This document shows positions 46,343 through 55,039 of a stretch of 64,000 nt of DNA, piece by piece. This DNA is from Pseudolactococcus piscium. GTDB taxonomy: Bacteria; Bacillota; Bacilli; Lactobacillales; Streptococcaceae. The stretch covers positions 29,377 through 93,376 of the forward strand of contig NZ_JXJW01000009.1 in NCBI RefSeq assembly GCF_002441695.1, read 5' to 3'. The notes beneath the pieces were generated by a model that made no database searches, had not been told where the DNA came from, and saw only the letters and a list, made by a program, of their open reading frames with translations. Every line of letters begins with the position of its first letter. Positions within the stretch are counted from its first letter, which is position 1. The translations under genes were made by a program, and so were the position numbers.

Positions 46343-48232
46343 ATGATTAGTCTAGAATATAAAGATTGGGAACGTGCATGTAAAATGCTACGAAATATTC
46401 CAATGAATTCAAAAAATAAATATTTTCAAACATATTCCTTTTACAAACTCTCTGTTGCTAGTTGGAAAAAACTATTTTCTCAAAATTTTTTCAATACTTA
46501 TATAAAGTCTGGAGAATTTCTGACTTACAATTATAATTTAAGTTTCGCAGACAGACTTTTACAAAAAAACAATGGTTCTTATCGACATGTTCGAATAGTT
46601 TCTCCAATTATTTACCTTTTTTTAATTGCAATAGCTTCTCAAATTGAAAGACTATATGAAGAGAAACGTACAGAAAATATAGCAGTATTCTTTTCCGGTA
46701 ATTTTAATAAAGAAAATGAAAGCGCTCATTATAAAAACAGTTATGAAGCATATTTAATAGAAATTAACACATGTCAAGATAGCTACAAATACTATTTTAA
46801 AATTGATTTTTCAACTTTCTTTCCCTTAATTGATACAGATATATTATTCAATAAAATTGATAATCTCGATCCTAAAAGTGCACTTATTTATTCTTCTATT
46901 ATTAAGATGATAGGACAAGGTAAAATGCCAATTATTGATGGAAATTCTGGTTTGTCTTACCTCAATACTGTTATATATTTAGATGATTTTGATACAGCGG
47001 TTATCGACTATCTAAATAAATTAACAGAGATTGGTAGTTTCAGACTTGTTCGATATGTAGATGACCTATACATATTTATCAATTGTGATGAAAGCAAATT
47101 AGAACTCTTAAATTATAAAATATATAATCACTTGTGTGAAAATTCAGTAAAAAATCATGTTGAATTAAATTCTTCTAAAACAGAATATCTGACTTCTACT
47201 TCCGGATTAGGAGAGAGAATGAATTCAGATTTATATGATTTTTTTGTAAACAGTACTGAAATAAATTTTAATGACTATTTTTCAAAAGAAGATTTAAAAT
47301 TATTTTTAGAGAGGTTGCTAGAACTTCCTGAACACGCTAGCTATGAGGAGTATGCTTCTTCAGTTTTAAGTACGTTCAAAAATGATGAGTTTGTATTTGA
47401 AAACGAATATGCTTTAAATGCAATAGTGTACAACAAAAAAAGTTGGGTAAAGGATGATGAAATACAAGAAATAATTGAAAAAATAATCAATCTTAATTAC
47501 CATAAACTAAGGTATGCTGCCAAAGCACTTATTACATTAATCTTAAATACAAGAAATGGAGAAATTATAAAAGCACTATTAAATAAATTATTCACAGCTT
47601 ATAGTGATGGAAATGGGAATATAGTTGATGAAATACTTTCGATAGAATATCTCGTACAACGAAATTTTAAGCATACCAATTTAATGAATGTAATTAAAAA
47701 TGTTAATCCTGATATAGTTAATTATATAAGTAACTATCAATTGCATGATTTTTTTAATTACATAGAAAATAATCGAACAACTTATTACACCAAAGAAAAC
47801 GAAAGTTATTTAAAATTAGCAAATGACCCTAATATAAATTTTTTATACTTTAGATATAAATATTTTGAAGCTCTTGGTCAAACACTTGAATCATTTGCAT
47901 ACTTTAAAAACTATTTTGATAGATTTATAGCTCATGCTCAATTTTGCTTAGGTAAAGATGGTGATAAAAAGCCTAATTATAAAGGATATTATAAAGAAGG
48001 CGATTTGAAGAAAGCAATAAAGCTATTACAAATTGAAATTTCAGACGATGATGTTGATAATATATTAACTGATGCCCATAAAATGAGAAACAATAATCCT
48101 GTTAGCCATTCGAGCGCCAATATCCTCAAAAATTCTGACTTTAAAAAAACAGATATTTTGAATAGTATAAAAAATTTGAATAAAATTTTAATGCAAATTT
48201 CATCTCTAATTACACAAAAAAAGGATAACTAG
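46343..48232 (+). CDS. abiA: Abortive infection protein AbiA: reverse-transcriptase domain plus HEPN
   Basis: The 629-residue protein matches lactococcal AbiA in length and layout. The N-terminal RT-like domain has motif A KIDFSTFFP (Asp155), a motif-B region around residues 192-215, and RYVDD (Tyr238, Asp240, Asp241), so the polymerase residues are intact. A helical middle follows. The C-terminal domain ends with RNNNPVSH (Arg582 to His589), an R-x6-H motif typical of HEPN ribonucleases. Abi RTs make DNA without a template and abort phage infection. The SD AAAGGTG precedes the ATG, and its stop overlaps the integrase stop. Confidence 0.85.
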   Translation: MISLEYKDWERACKMLRNIPMNSKNKYFQTYSFYKLSVASWKKLFSQNFFNTYIKSGEFLTYNYNLSFADRLLQKNNGSYRHVRIVSPIIYLFLIAIASQIERLYEEKRTENIAVFFSGNFNKENESAHYKNSYEAYLIEINTCQDSYKYYFKIDFSTFFPLIDTDILFNKIDNLDPKSALIYSSIIKMIGQGKMPIIDGNSGLSYLNTVIYLDDFDTAVIDYLNKLTEIGSFRLVRYVDDLYIFINCDESKLELLNYKIYNHLCENSVKNHVELNSSKTEYLTSTSGLGERMNSDLYDFFVNSTEINFNDYFSKEDLKLFLERLLELPEHASYEEYASSVLSTFKNDEFVFENEYALNAIVYNKKSWVKDDEIQEIIEKIINLNYHKLRYAAKALITLILNTRNGEIIKALLNKLFTAYSDGNGNIVDEILSIEYLVQRNFKHTNLMNVIKNVNPDIVNYISNYQLHDFFNYIENNRTTYYTKENESYLKLANDPNINFLYFRYKYFEALGQTLESFAYFKNYFDRFIAHAQFCLGKDGDKKPNYKGYYKEGDLKKAIKLLQIEISDDDVDNILTDAHKMRNNNPVSHSSANILKNSDFKKTDILNSIKNLNKILMQISSLITQKKDN

Positions 48233-49392
48233 CAATCCTTTTCTGAATTTTTTTTAGCTAAACTATTTGGTAATAAATCTTTCAATTGGCTTGTTATTTC
48301 TTCATCCGCATTAGGATAAAGATGGCTATAAATTCCTAAGGTTGTTCTTATATCCGTGTGACCCAAACGCTTTTGAATTAGTAGAGGAGTAACATTATAC
48401 TCATTGATTAAAAGCGAAGCATGAGAATGTCTCAAGGCTTTAGCCTGTATTCTACGAACACCTGCACGTTTACTATATCTAGTTAACATATCTCTAACAA
48501 AATGAGCATCATTAGGTGTTAGATCATAGGAGAGCACAAATTCGAATTCGTTAGAAAATTCTTGTTGTCGTTTTTTCCAATCTTTTAAGACATCTACTGT
48601 CGTGTCATCAATTGAGATAACACGTTTTGATTTTTCTGTTTTTAGCTTATTTTTCCTCTCCCAATCATGTTTATTGGCATAATCTAAATTATGGCTAATA
48701 CTAATTTTTCGTTTTTTAAAATCAATGTCAGACCAATATAATGCCAAACCTTCACTTACTCTCATGCCCGTAAAAAAATAGAGCCAAATCATAGTAAATA
48801 TAAACTGTTCAAAATAGACAGAGGAATCTAGATTATAAATAAATTGTTTAAATTCGTCTACAGTCCAGTAATCCACTGTAATTTTTTCTAAAGGGATATT
48901 ACCCACTCTTTTTACTAAATTTTCATTAATCAAACCATAATTTAGTAATGAGTTAAAAACAGTTATCAAATAACCTAACTTTTTTCTTGCACCATTTTTA
49001 GAATATTTTTCAAGTAATAAGTTTTTATATCTTGTAATCTCAAATATAGTAATATTTCTAGGTTTTTTCTTACCAAAGAAATCTTTCATTTGAATATAGT
49101 CAAAATTCTGTGAATATCTTTTATTTACAGTGACACGAGACAAATAATCTGGTAAATATATATCATCTATAAACTGCTCAAAAGACATATTCGCATGTGT
49201 CATACCACCCATATCATGAACCTTTTTTATTGCTTTGATACGTGCCTCATGTGCTTCTTTAGCTGTCTTAAATCCTCGTTTTCTTTCTTGATAAGGTTTA
49301 CCTGTAGCCCTGTCAACTCCAGATTTAAAATAATACAAATATTTTCCTGTTACATCATCTTTGGTTACCCCAGTATAACTAGTTTTTGACAA
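48229..49392 (-). CDS. Tyrosine recombinase of the nested element
   Basis: The 387-residue product has an AP2-like arm-binding N-domain (about 1-50), a core-binding domain (about 63-165) and a catalytic domain with FFTGMRVSEGLALYW, KALRHSHASLLI, GHTDIRTTLGIYSHL. All catalytic residues are present. It is clearly different from the ICE integrase. It overlaps the DUF3173 gene by 14 nt, a standard pair in streptococcal IMEs and ICEs. Confidence 0.94.
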   Translation of the reverse strand: MSKTSYTGVTKDDVTGKYLYYFKSGVDRATGKPYQERKRGFKTAKEAHEARIKAIKKVHDMGGMTHANMSFEQFIDDIYLPDYLSRVTVNKRYSQNFDYIQMKDFFGKKKPRNITIFEITRYKNLLLEKYSKNGARKKLGYLITVFNSLLNYGLINENLVKRVGNIPLEKITVDYWTVDEFKQFIYNLDSSVYFEQFIFTMIWLYFFTGMRVSEGLALYWSDIDFKKRKISISHNLDYANKHDWERKNKLKTEKSKRVISIDDTTVDVLKDWKKRQQEFSNEFEFVLSYDLTPNDAHFVRDMLTRYSKRAGVRRIQAKALRHSHASLLINEYNVTPLLIQKRLGHTDIRTTLGIYSHLYPNADEEITSQLKDLLPNSLAKKNSEKDC

Positions 49393-49588
49393 TTTTAATC
49401 CCCAATTCCATTCCTAAAATTTCTTCTACTGCAGAACGTGGAACAGCACCTAGACGACGATTTTCATAAAATGTAAAACCTTTATTTATCATCAAATATT
49501 TGGCTTGCTTAATAATATTATAAGCAGTACCAGTCTTAAAACCCAATGCCACTAAATCATCTTTGGTTACAACTGTTGAATTATCCAT
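49379..49588 (-). CDS. DUF3173 protein, likely excisionase partner
   Basis: The 69-residue product has VVTKDDLVALGFKTGTAYNIIKQAK, the helix-turn-helix-like DUF3173 pattern found immediately upstream of integrase genes. It probably steers recombination. The overlap with the integrase gene supports coupling. Confidence 0.8.
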   Translation of the reverse strand: MDNSTVVTKDDLVALGFKTGTAYNIIKQAKYLMINKGFTFYENRRLGAVPRSAVEEILGMELGIKIVKN

Positions 49589-49601
49589 AATATACCTCTT
49601 T

Positions 49602-49805
49602 CTAATTTTCTACTCTAGTAAATTCTTTACTTGCTAATGCAATTTTTAATTCAAAATCAACCATGCAACTATATAGTACTTTACCTTGAATATTACGTGC
49701 CTTAGAACCATCCTCATTCATCTTTATATACCATGTACCAGATACAAAAGGATAGTTACTATTAAATTGCTGTTGCTCTTTATTGTTTAATTTTTTAAGA
49801 TACAT
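49602..49805 (-). CDS. Hypothetical IME protein
   Basis: The 67-residue soluble product lies 13 nt before the DUF3173 gene and 40 nt after rep. No recognised family. Confidence 0.5.
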   Translation of the reverse strand: MYLKKLNNKEQQQFNSNYPFVSGTWYIKMNEDGSKARNIQGKVLYSCMVDFELKIALASKEFTRVEN

Positions 49806-49845
49806 ATTTCTATACTTTCTATAATTTGATATAATTTAAGTAGTT

Positions 49846-51189
49846 TTATTTATTTTGTAGACCGTTTACAGACGGACTATTTATCCCGGGTGGAAATGCT
49901 CGAGGTAGGATATATTCATCAAGTGCTTGCTTGATGAATTTTTCTTTATCATCATTTTTCTCAATGATTGTCTTGAAATCAAAATTTAAGGTTAAGAATT
50001 CATCTTGCGAAATGCGTAAATTTCTTGGTGTACTTAGCTTAACAACCTCGGATAGATTATAGATATTATCAAAATCAAAATGTGGAAATTGCTTACTTTC
50101 AATTGAAATCATACTATTTACTCGTCTAACAAATTGATTGACATCTTCTCCTTTAATCTCTGAAAAGAATTTCAAAGGAGACTGATAGTTAGCTACAATA
50201 ATCACACGTGGTACAACTAATTTATTTTTATACCTAGCTGACATATTAGCCGAATTTAAAGGGTCAAAAACTTTTAACCAATCAGAAGCTGATAAACTAT
50301 CTGGCCTTAAATCGTCTAATATCACAATATCTTGACCATAATAATCATCAAATGGATTACGTGAACTAGCTGAGTAGATATCACTCTTATTATTTCTTAG
50401 TTCTCCTTGTGTCTTGATTTTTAAAGCAACTTCATTGGCTAAAGTTGTTTTACCAACACCTGGAGTTCCTTGTATATAAAGTACAGTCATTTTATATCTA
50501 AGCTGTCTTAAGTCTTCCAAGCGTAACCAAGCGATACGCTCACCATAGAAGTCCAAAGCCTCTTTAAAGCGATTCATATTATTAGCATAGAGAAATGCTA
50601 AGTCATCATCAATCATGATGTCACGCTTAAATAGATCACCTCTTTGCACCTTCTGAATGATATAGTCAAGACTTTCATCAGATAGTTCACGTTTAGTCGT
50701 AGCTGCTCTTTTTTGAAGTTCCTCTCGGTGTTCCTCAATATATGCCAAGAAATCAAATGTTTCAAAGGTTTCCACTTCCTCAGATAGATATTGAAACTTG
50801 TCTAAGTTTTTAGCATGTACTAGATAAGACTTGTTGTTAATTTCTGCATATCGGTTACCTTTTGCAATTTCAACATATTGTTGCTCAATTCCCAACCGCC
50901 TCGCTATACGTTCAAGGTCAAACCTATCCCTAAAGGAAATATATCCATGAATGTGTGGTAATTTTAAAGTGCTATTTCCCTTTTTATCTTTATCATGAAC
51001 AATTAAAGCAATTTCCTCGAACCCTTGCATATCTCTAACTGAGTTATATATTTGCTCAAAAATATCTTGTTTATTTGTTTGCCAATCATCAAATAATGTT
51101 TTTTTTTCATTTTCCCAATTCCAGTATGTTGAATTAAGATATTGCATAAAAACAAACTTTTTTGCTCTCAATCTACTGTCATTTCTCAT
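49846..51189 (-). CDS. rep: CRESS-type Rep: HUH endonuclease fused to SF3 helicase, likely relaxase of the IME
   Basis: The 447-residue product has an N-terminal rolling-circle endonuclease domain with the HUH pair in LPHIHGYI (His79, His81) and the probable nucleophile in NKSYLVH (Tyr122). The superfamily 3 helicase domain has Walker A GTPGVGKTT (241-249), Walker B IVILDD (to Asp293) and motif C IIVAN. This is the layout of CRESS-DNA virus Reps and of PF01719-PF00910 relaxases in streptococcal IMEs. It may both replicate and mobilise the element from the adjacent origin. Confidence 0.88.
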   Translation of the reverse strand: MRNDSRLRAKKFVFMQYLNSTYWNWENEKKTLFDDWQTNKQDIFEQIYNSVRDMQGFEEIALIVHDKDKKGNSTLKLPHIHGYISFRDRFDLERIARRLGIEQQYVEIAKGNRYAEINNKSYLVHAKNLDKFQYLSEEVETFETFDFLAYIEEHREELQKRAATTKRELSDESLDYIIQKVQRGDLFKRDIMIDDDLAFLYANNMNRFKEALDFYGERIAWLRLEDLRQLRYKMTVLYIQGTPGVGKTTLANEVALKIKTQGELRNNKSDIYSASSRNPFDDYYGQDIVILDDLRPDSLSASDWLKVFDPLNSANMSARYKNKLVVPRVIIVANYQSPLKFFSEIKGEDVNQFVRRVNSMISIESKQFPHFDFDNIYNLSEVVKLSTPRNLRISQDEFLTLNFDFKTIIEKNDDKEKFIKQALDEYILPRAFPPGINSPSVNGLQNK

Positions 51190-51215
51190 TAATTCTCCTT
51201 ATATCAACTGAATTT

Positions 51216-51534
51216 GTGGGCTAATAGAAACTTTTTATTCTATTAGCCCACTATTTGCCCACCTATTTGCCCACATTTTTAAGCAGTAATCAGGTCGCAT
51301 ACGCTAAAGGGGTGTTACCCTCTCTTACCTTGCAAACACTAGGTTTGCACTGTTTATCGTCAAGTCCTAAACAGTGCGCCCGTTATCAATTTGTGCTAAT
51401 GGGCTAATAGAATCTCAAAAAACTCTTGCAAACTGTCCCCTTTGCTTTTTCCGTCTGTCCTATCTGCCTAACGCTTTCGCTCGGCAAACGGACAAACGGA
51501 GCAAGTAGACCGATCGCAAAAGTTTCATCAATTG
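51216..51534. other. Origin-like region of the IME: iterons and hairpins
   Basis: The 345-nt gap upstream of rep is densely structured. GTGGGCTAATAGAA (51216-51229) and its inverted copy (51238-51251) form a 14-bp stem, with a third copy at 51400-51412. CTATTTGCCCAC is repeated in tandem (51251-51274). GCACTGTTTA pairs with TAAACAGTGC (51348-51377), and a long stem spans 51451-51500. These are typical of a rolling-circle origin or oriT bound by the neighbouring Rep. Confidence 0.75.
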
Positions 51535-51957
51535 TTATTTTTTATCAACTACTGTAAAGCCATTGGCGATTAATTTTAATGCCTTATAGCCGGCATTACG
51601 TGAACCGTCTACCCATTGTAACTTAACCTCTACCCTGCGAAGTTCAACACTAATTAGTAACTTCTTATCGATAGCGTCCTCGATTTTATCAAAGTCTCCA
51701 GTAAATTCAATTTGAATTGTTTTAACATCAGCTATATTGATACCTGCAGTCTGTAAAGCTAAATAAACTTTTTCATCTACTCCTTGGATAGTATACTTCT
51801 CAATATGGTCTGTACGCTCACGATTTGCGTTATAAGCGTATCCTGCACGTGCTGTAGTAAAATCTACCTTTACAACCTTAGGCACATCAAAACCGTTAAT
51901 ATCAAGCGGTAAATCTTTGGGTGTTTGGAATGTTTCAGTTAGTTTAATTTTTGTCAT
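51535..51957 (-). CDS. Hypothetical IME protein next to the origin
   Basis: The 140-residue soluble product appears mainly beta, with VEVKLQWVDGSRNAGYKALKLIANGF at the C-terminus. It overlaps its upstream neighbour by 14 nt and ends at the origin-like region. Position suggests a DNA-processing accessory, perhaps HelP- or SSB-like, but I recognise no domain. Confidence 0.6.
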   Translation of the reverse strand: MTKIKLTETFQTPKDLPLDINGFDVPKVVKVDFTTARAGYAYNANRERTDHIEKYTIQGVDEKVYLALQTAGINIADVKTIQIEFTGDFDKIEDAIDKKLLISVELRRVEVKLQWVDGSRNAGYKALKLIANGFTVVDKK

Positions 51958-52417
51958 TGAGTAAATCTCCTATATTTCTCTTTCTCAGCCCAATTTCAAT
52001 TTTTTCGAGCCTACTGTTAAATTGTTCAAGTGATGATATTTTGTTACTAAGTAGATTATTGTTAGTTTCAAGACTTTTGATTTTATTTTCCAAACTTTCA
52101 AATTTATCTAAGCAATAATCATCTAAATCATCAATATCATTTTTAAAATCTCGTTCCCGCTTGGCTTTTAAGTTGCCATAAACTTCATAGACAGAATAGT
52201 TAAAGTCATTTGTTTCAGTTAATAGCTTAGCCAATTCTCTAAACTTAATCAAATCATCATCTGAAAATACGTATTTTTTCAAAGGAGCTTTTTTTCTGCC
52301 CCGATAAATACTTTTAGAAGTAAAAACACGACCTGATAATTCTGTTATCCTAGGACACCATTTGCGGACTGTGGTAGGACTTCTACCTACTTCCTTTGCA
52401 ATATCCTTATAGTCCAC
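51944..52417 (-). CDS. DNA-binding protein with helix-turn-helix and coiled coil
   Basis: The 157-residue product has an N-terminal MerR/resolvase-like helix-turn-helix (KDIAKEVGRSPTTVRKWC), a linker, and a long C-terminal coiled coil (about 95-150). The layout resembles plasmid and IME accessory proteins that oligomerise on repeats. It overlaps both neighbours. Confidence 0.7.
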   Translation of the reverse strand: MDYKDIAKEVGRSPTTVRKWCPRITELSGRVFTSKSIYRGRKKAPLKKYVFSDDDLIKFRELAKLLTETNDFNYSVYEVYGNLKAKRERDFKNDIDDLDDYCLDKFESLENKIKSLETNNNLLSNKISSLEQFNSRLEKIEIGLRKRNIGDLLNDKN

Positions 52418-52655
52418 TGACAGCCTTTAAAATAGCACCTTTACGTTCTTCATGCTCAAGTTCAAATTGTCCACCTTTGTCTACTAAAGCACTGGCATAT
52501 TGTTCAGTAATTTCTACAAGTGATGCATAAAGGTCAACTGTATTAGGATTACCAGATATTTCAGTCATATCTGCAGACTTACCAATAAGTAAGACATTTG
52601 CGATAACATTGATACCATTTAGTAAATCATTAATATCTTCAATTTTCTGTGTCAT
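52407..52655 (-). CDS. Hypothetical IME protein
   Basis: The 82-residue soluble helical product is the first gene of the leftward IME operon. It overlaps the helix-turn-helix gene by 11 nt. No family recognised. Confidence 0.6.
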   Translation of the reverse strand: MTQKIEDINDLLNGINVIANVLLIGKSADMTEISGNPNTVDLYASLVEITEQYASALVDKGGQFELEHEERKGAILKAVSGL

Positions 52656-52733
52656 TTTTTAATTCCTTTCAATGTGATATAATTTAAACAACAATATTTT
52701 TAAACTTATTAACTCCTTTCAAAACAAATTAAA

Positions 52734-52780
52734 TATAACCAAAATGAATATATTTATATATTATACTCTTTTTGGTTATA
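52734..52780. promoter_or_regulatory. Operator dyad and promoter between the IME operon and its regulator
   Basis: TATAACCAAAA (52734-52744) and its inverted copy TTTTGGTTATA (52770-52780) flank a TATACT-type -10 reading toward the regulator gene. The dyad arms are well placed for autoregulation and for control of the divergent IME operon by the XRE protein. Confidence 0.6.
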
Positions 52781-52806
52781 AGTCAATAGAAAATGGATAT
52801 TTTTTT

Positions 52807-53106
52807 ATGATGCTTAAAGACAGACTTAAAATTTCAAGAATAAATGCTAATTTAACCCAAAAACAAATGGCTACATTACTAAATATTAGCCAACCATACT
52901 ATGCTAAGTGGGAGTCAGGAGAACGTAATCCCAAAGGCGATAATATACAAAAACTATCAGAAATACTTAACGTTAGTCCTGACTATCTACAAGGTCGTGA
53001 TGACGGTTTAGAAGATATTATAGAGGTACTAAAAGAAAAAACTTTAAGTGAAGAAGATAAGCAAGAAATAATTGCTCTATTAAATACCTACTTAACGAAT
53101 AAATAA
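52807..53106 (+). CDS. XRE-family regulator of the IME
   Basis: This Cro/CI-like protein has a helix-turn-helix at about residues 6-60 (LTQKQMATLLNISQPYYAKWE, continuing into the RNPKGDN turn) and a short acidic tail, 99 residues from the ATG at 52807. The earlier ATG at 52744 lies within the operator, before the probable transcription start, so the shorter form is preferred. It is divergent from the replication genes. No ImmA partner is present. Confidence 0.85.
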   Translation: MMLKDRLKISRINANLTQKQMATLLNISQPYYAKWESGERNPKGDNIQKLSEILNVSPDYLQGRDDGLEDIIEVLKEKTLSEEDKQEIIALLNTYLTNK

Positions 53107-53146
53107 TAAAAGTCTGAACTTATTATAGGTTCAGACTCTTATTATG
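53107..53146. terminator. Bidirectional terminator
   Basis: AGTCTGAAC pairs with GTTCAGACT, flanked by A/T-rich arms, between the convergent regulator and TIR-like genes. Confidence 0.8.
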
Positions 53147-53155
53147 TATGTATAT

Positions 53156-54877
53156 TTATTTATCAAACTGTAATTCTTTCAAATATATTTTAAATAGATT
53201 GAAACTATATTCATATGACTTAAAACTTAAGTAAAATTTCTTACTAATCGCCATTATCATTTCTTTTGTATGAAGATTATTTGTTAAGTAATCTATATAG
53301 TGATGACTGATATCTTCCTGAATCAAAGAAGGTAGTAATTCAAAAATATTATATTCTATTACACTACAGATATCTTTCATATATTTATTAATGGAAGTAT
53401 TACTTTCTTGTAAATACCGAAAATAGTTCATCAATGAGTTTGGCAATATTATCGATTGTAGTAAATAAAAACTATTCTCAATTAGCTCAGTATACTCTTC
53501 TTTACTAATAACATCATGATCCACTACTTGAATTGTTTTCTTATCTAAAATATATTCATTTTTGAAAAAAGTTTTTATTATAAAATCTGTATCATTTTGA
53601 TTATTAAATACAGTACCTGCTCGCATTAAATGAAAATAAATATTATATATTATAATATCATCATAAGGAAAATGCTCTAATAAATTTAAATCAAGTTCTT
53701 TAGTAACTGGTGAAATTAGAATATTTTTATTATAAGGAATTATTTTTTCAATATCTTCCTTTTTTTTGATATCAAAGTCTTTCATAACGTCAATATCAAG
53801 TATTTCATCAAATTGTACTAGATATGATTTGATTATATTTACAATATCAACAATTTCCCTTATAAAAGACGAAACATAATCTTCATTCAGAATAAAATAA
53901 TTTGTAGAATTACTCACTTGCATAGTTGTTTGGATATTTCCATAATCAATTACTTCAGATTTATTTATATCTTTTATTTTCATCAAAATAAATCCATCTT
54001 TATTACTTGAACTTAATTGAGAACTATGGATAACCTTGTATGACTCTTCTTTCTCGTCTGTATTGATAAATAATGTTGGTGATTGTCTAATAGAACAAAA
54101 ATGAACAAATGATTTAATTGAAAATATTAAATTAGTGATTAAAAGTTTTACACTTCGCTCGGAAAAAAAAACTTGTGTAGAAGAACTAAATCTTTCTAAT
54201 TCGGATAATATATTATCATAATTTTTAAATATATAAAATCCTAGTAGTTTTCTTCTTGCTAATTTGTTTTCCAAAACATCCTCATCGTTTTCAAAAATTG
54301 ATGAGAACTCATATTTTTCATATCCCAGTATTAAGTTTAAAGAATTTAGAATGTAAGTTAAATTTCTATCCAACTTTTGTTTATTTAAGATATTTGAGCT
54401 AATCTGTGCATCAACTAATAAGCTACTATTGTTAATAGTGTCTGCTATTATTTGTGTAATTTTTTCTTTATCAGAAACATTGTCTGAATTGTATGTTAAT
54501 ACTCTATGAGACCTCAAATCAAAGGGTAATTGTTCAAGTTTTCCATATTTTAGATTGAAAATGCAAATGACTCTTTCCCAGCTAAGTTTTGCAATAGCAT
54601 AGCCTAACTCTAATAAAACATTTGGATTGGGAGAATAATTATTGATAAGGGATATATCAGCTATAAAAAAGGTAGAACTATCTATTTTTGTAAAAATTGT
54701 ATTAGCAATGTCTGGACTTCCAAATTCATTATTAGTATCTTTATCTAGGGAGTAGTTAATTGAAAATGTGTCAGTGGAAGTTCTTTTTATTCCCTTTTTT
54801 ATACAAGTTTCAATAAAATTTCTATTATCTCTATTAGGCAAATTTGATTGCCAAGAGTAAAATATATACCTATTCAT
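53156..54877 (-). CDS. TIR-like N-terminal domain protein, putative antiphage effector
   Basis: The 573-residue product starts with YIFYSWQSNLPNRDNRNFIE and contains SSTFFIADIS and NPNVLLELGYAIAKLSWERVICIFN. This pattern is of TIR-like nucleotide-binding domains, with Glu90 as the probable catalytic residue. The rest (about 140-573) is helical, AT-rich in coding, and not recognised. TIR-family domains in bacteria often degrade NAD or serve as effectors in antiphage systems. It is monocistronic, with an AAAAGGG site, at the right end of the IME; the other end carries abiA. Function is inferred. Confidence 0.65.
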   Translation of the reverse strand: MNRYIFYSWQSNLPNRDNRNFIETCIKKGIKRTSTDTFSINYSLDKDTNNEFGSPDIANTIFTKIDSSTFFIADISLINNYSPNPNVLLELGYAIAKLSWERVICIFNLKYGKLEQLPFDLRSHRVLTYNSDNVSDKEKITQIIADTINNSSLLVDAQISSNILNKQKLDRNLTYILNSLNLILGYEKYEFSSIFENDEDVLENKLARRKLLGFYIFKNYDNILSELERFSSSTQVFFSERSVKLLITNLIFSIKSFVHFCSIRQSPTLFINTDEKEESYKVIHSSQLSSSNKDGFILMKIKDINKSEVIDYGNIQTTMQVSNSTNYFILNEDYVSSFIREIVDIVNIIKSYLVQFDEILDIDVMKDFDIKKKEDIEKIIPYNKNILISPVTKELDLNLLEHFPYDDIIIYNIYFHLMRAGTVFNNQNDTDFIIKTFFKNEYILDKKTIQVVDHDVISKEEYTELIENSFYLLQSIILPNSLMNYFRYLQESNTSINKYMKDICSVIEYNIFELLPSLIQEDISHHYIDYLTNNLHTKEMIMAISKKFYLSFKSYEYSFNLFKIYLKELQFDK

Positions 54878-54950
54878 TTTGTATTCCCTTTTCTTTCAAT
54901 ATAAGTTATTATAACATTGTTAAGTAAACTATTATCTAAATTATTGTAAT

Positions 54951-54975
54951 CTGGTAGCTATTTTGGTAGCTAGAC
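54951..54975. repeat. Right attachment repeat of the nested element
   Basis: It reads TGGTAGC, 5 nt, TGGTAGCTA, matching the left copy at 46250-46270 in arms and spacing. The five middle bases differ between copies. Confidence 0.6.
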
Positions 54976-55039
54976 ATAAAAAACATCTTTTTTTCTCCAA
55001 AATTTCAATATCTAAACCCTATCAAATCAATAACTATTG

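Larger units (their letters stand above)
46249..54975. mobile_element. Integrative mobilizable element inserted in the oriT of the ICE
   Basis: The 8.7-kb module lies between mobT and tcpA and carries its own tyrosine integrase, a DUF3173 protein, a HUH/SF3-helicase Rep, an origin-like region, helper proteins and an XRE regulator. It is bounded by TGGTAGC-type repeats. IMEs of streptococci that target the oriT of Tn916/ICESt3-type ICEs and use a Rep of this kind (PF01719-PF00910) as relaxase have been described. Here each end carries a probable antiphage gene. It has no coupling protein of its own and would borrow TcpA and the mating channel. Confidence 0.8.

Noticed and set aside
26840..54975. 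Prophage, because of two integrases and XRE regulators
   Set aside because: No capsid, terminase, tail or lysis genes are present. The CHAP/lysozyme protein has a membrane anchor and sits among conjugation genes.
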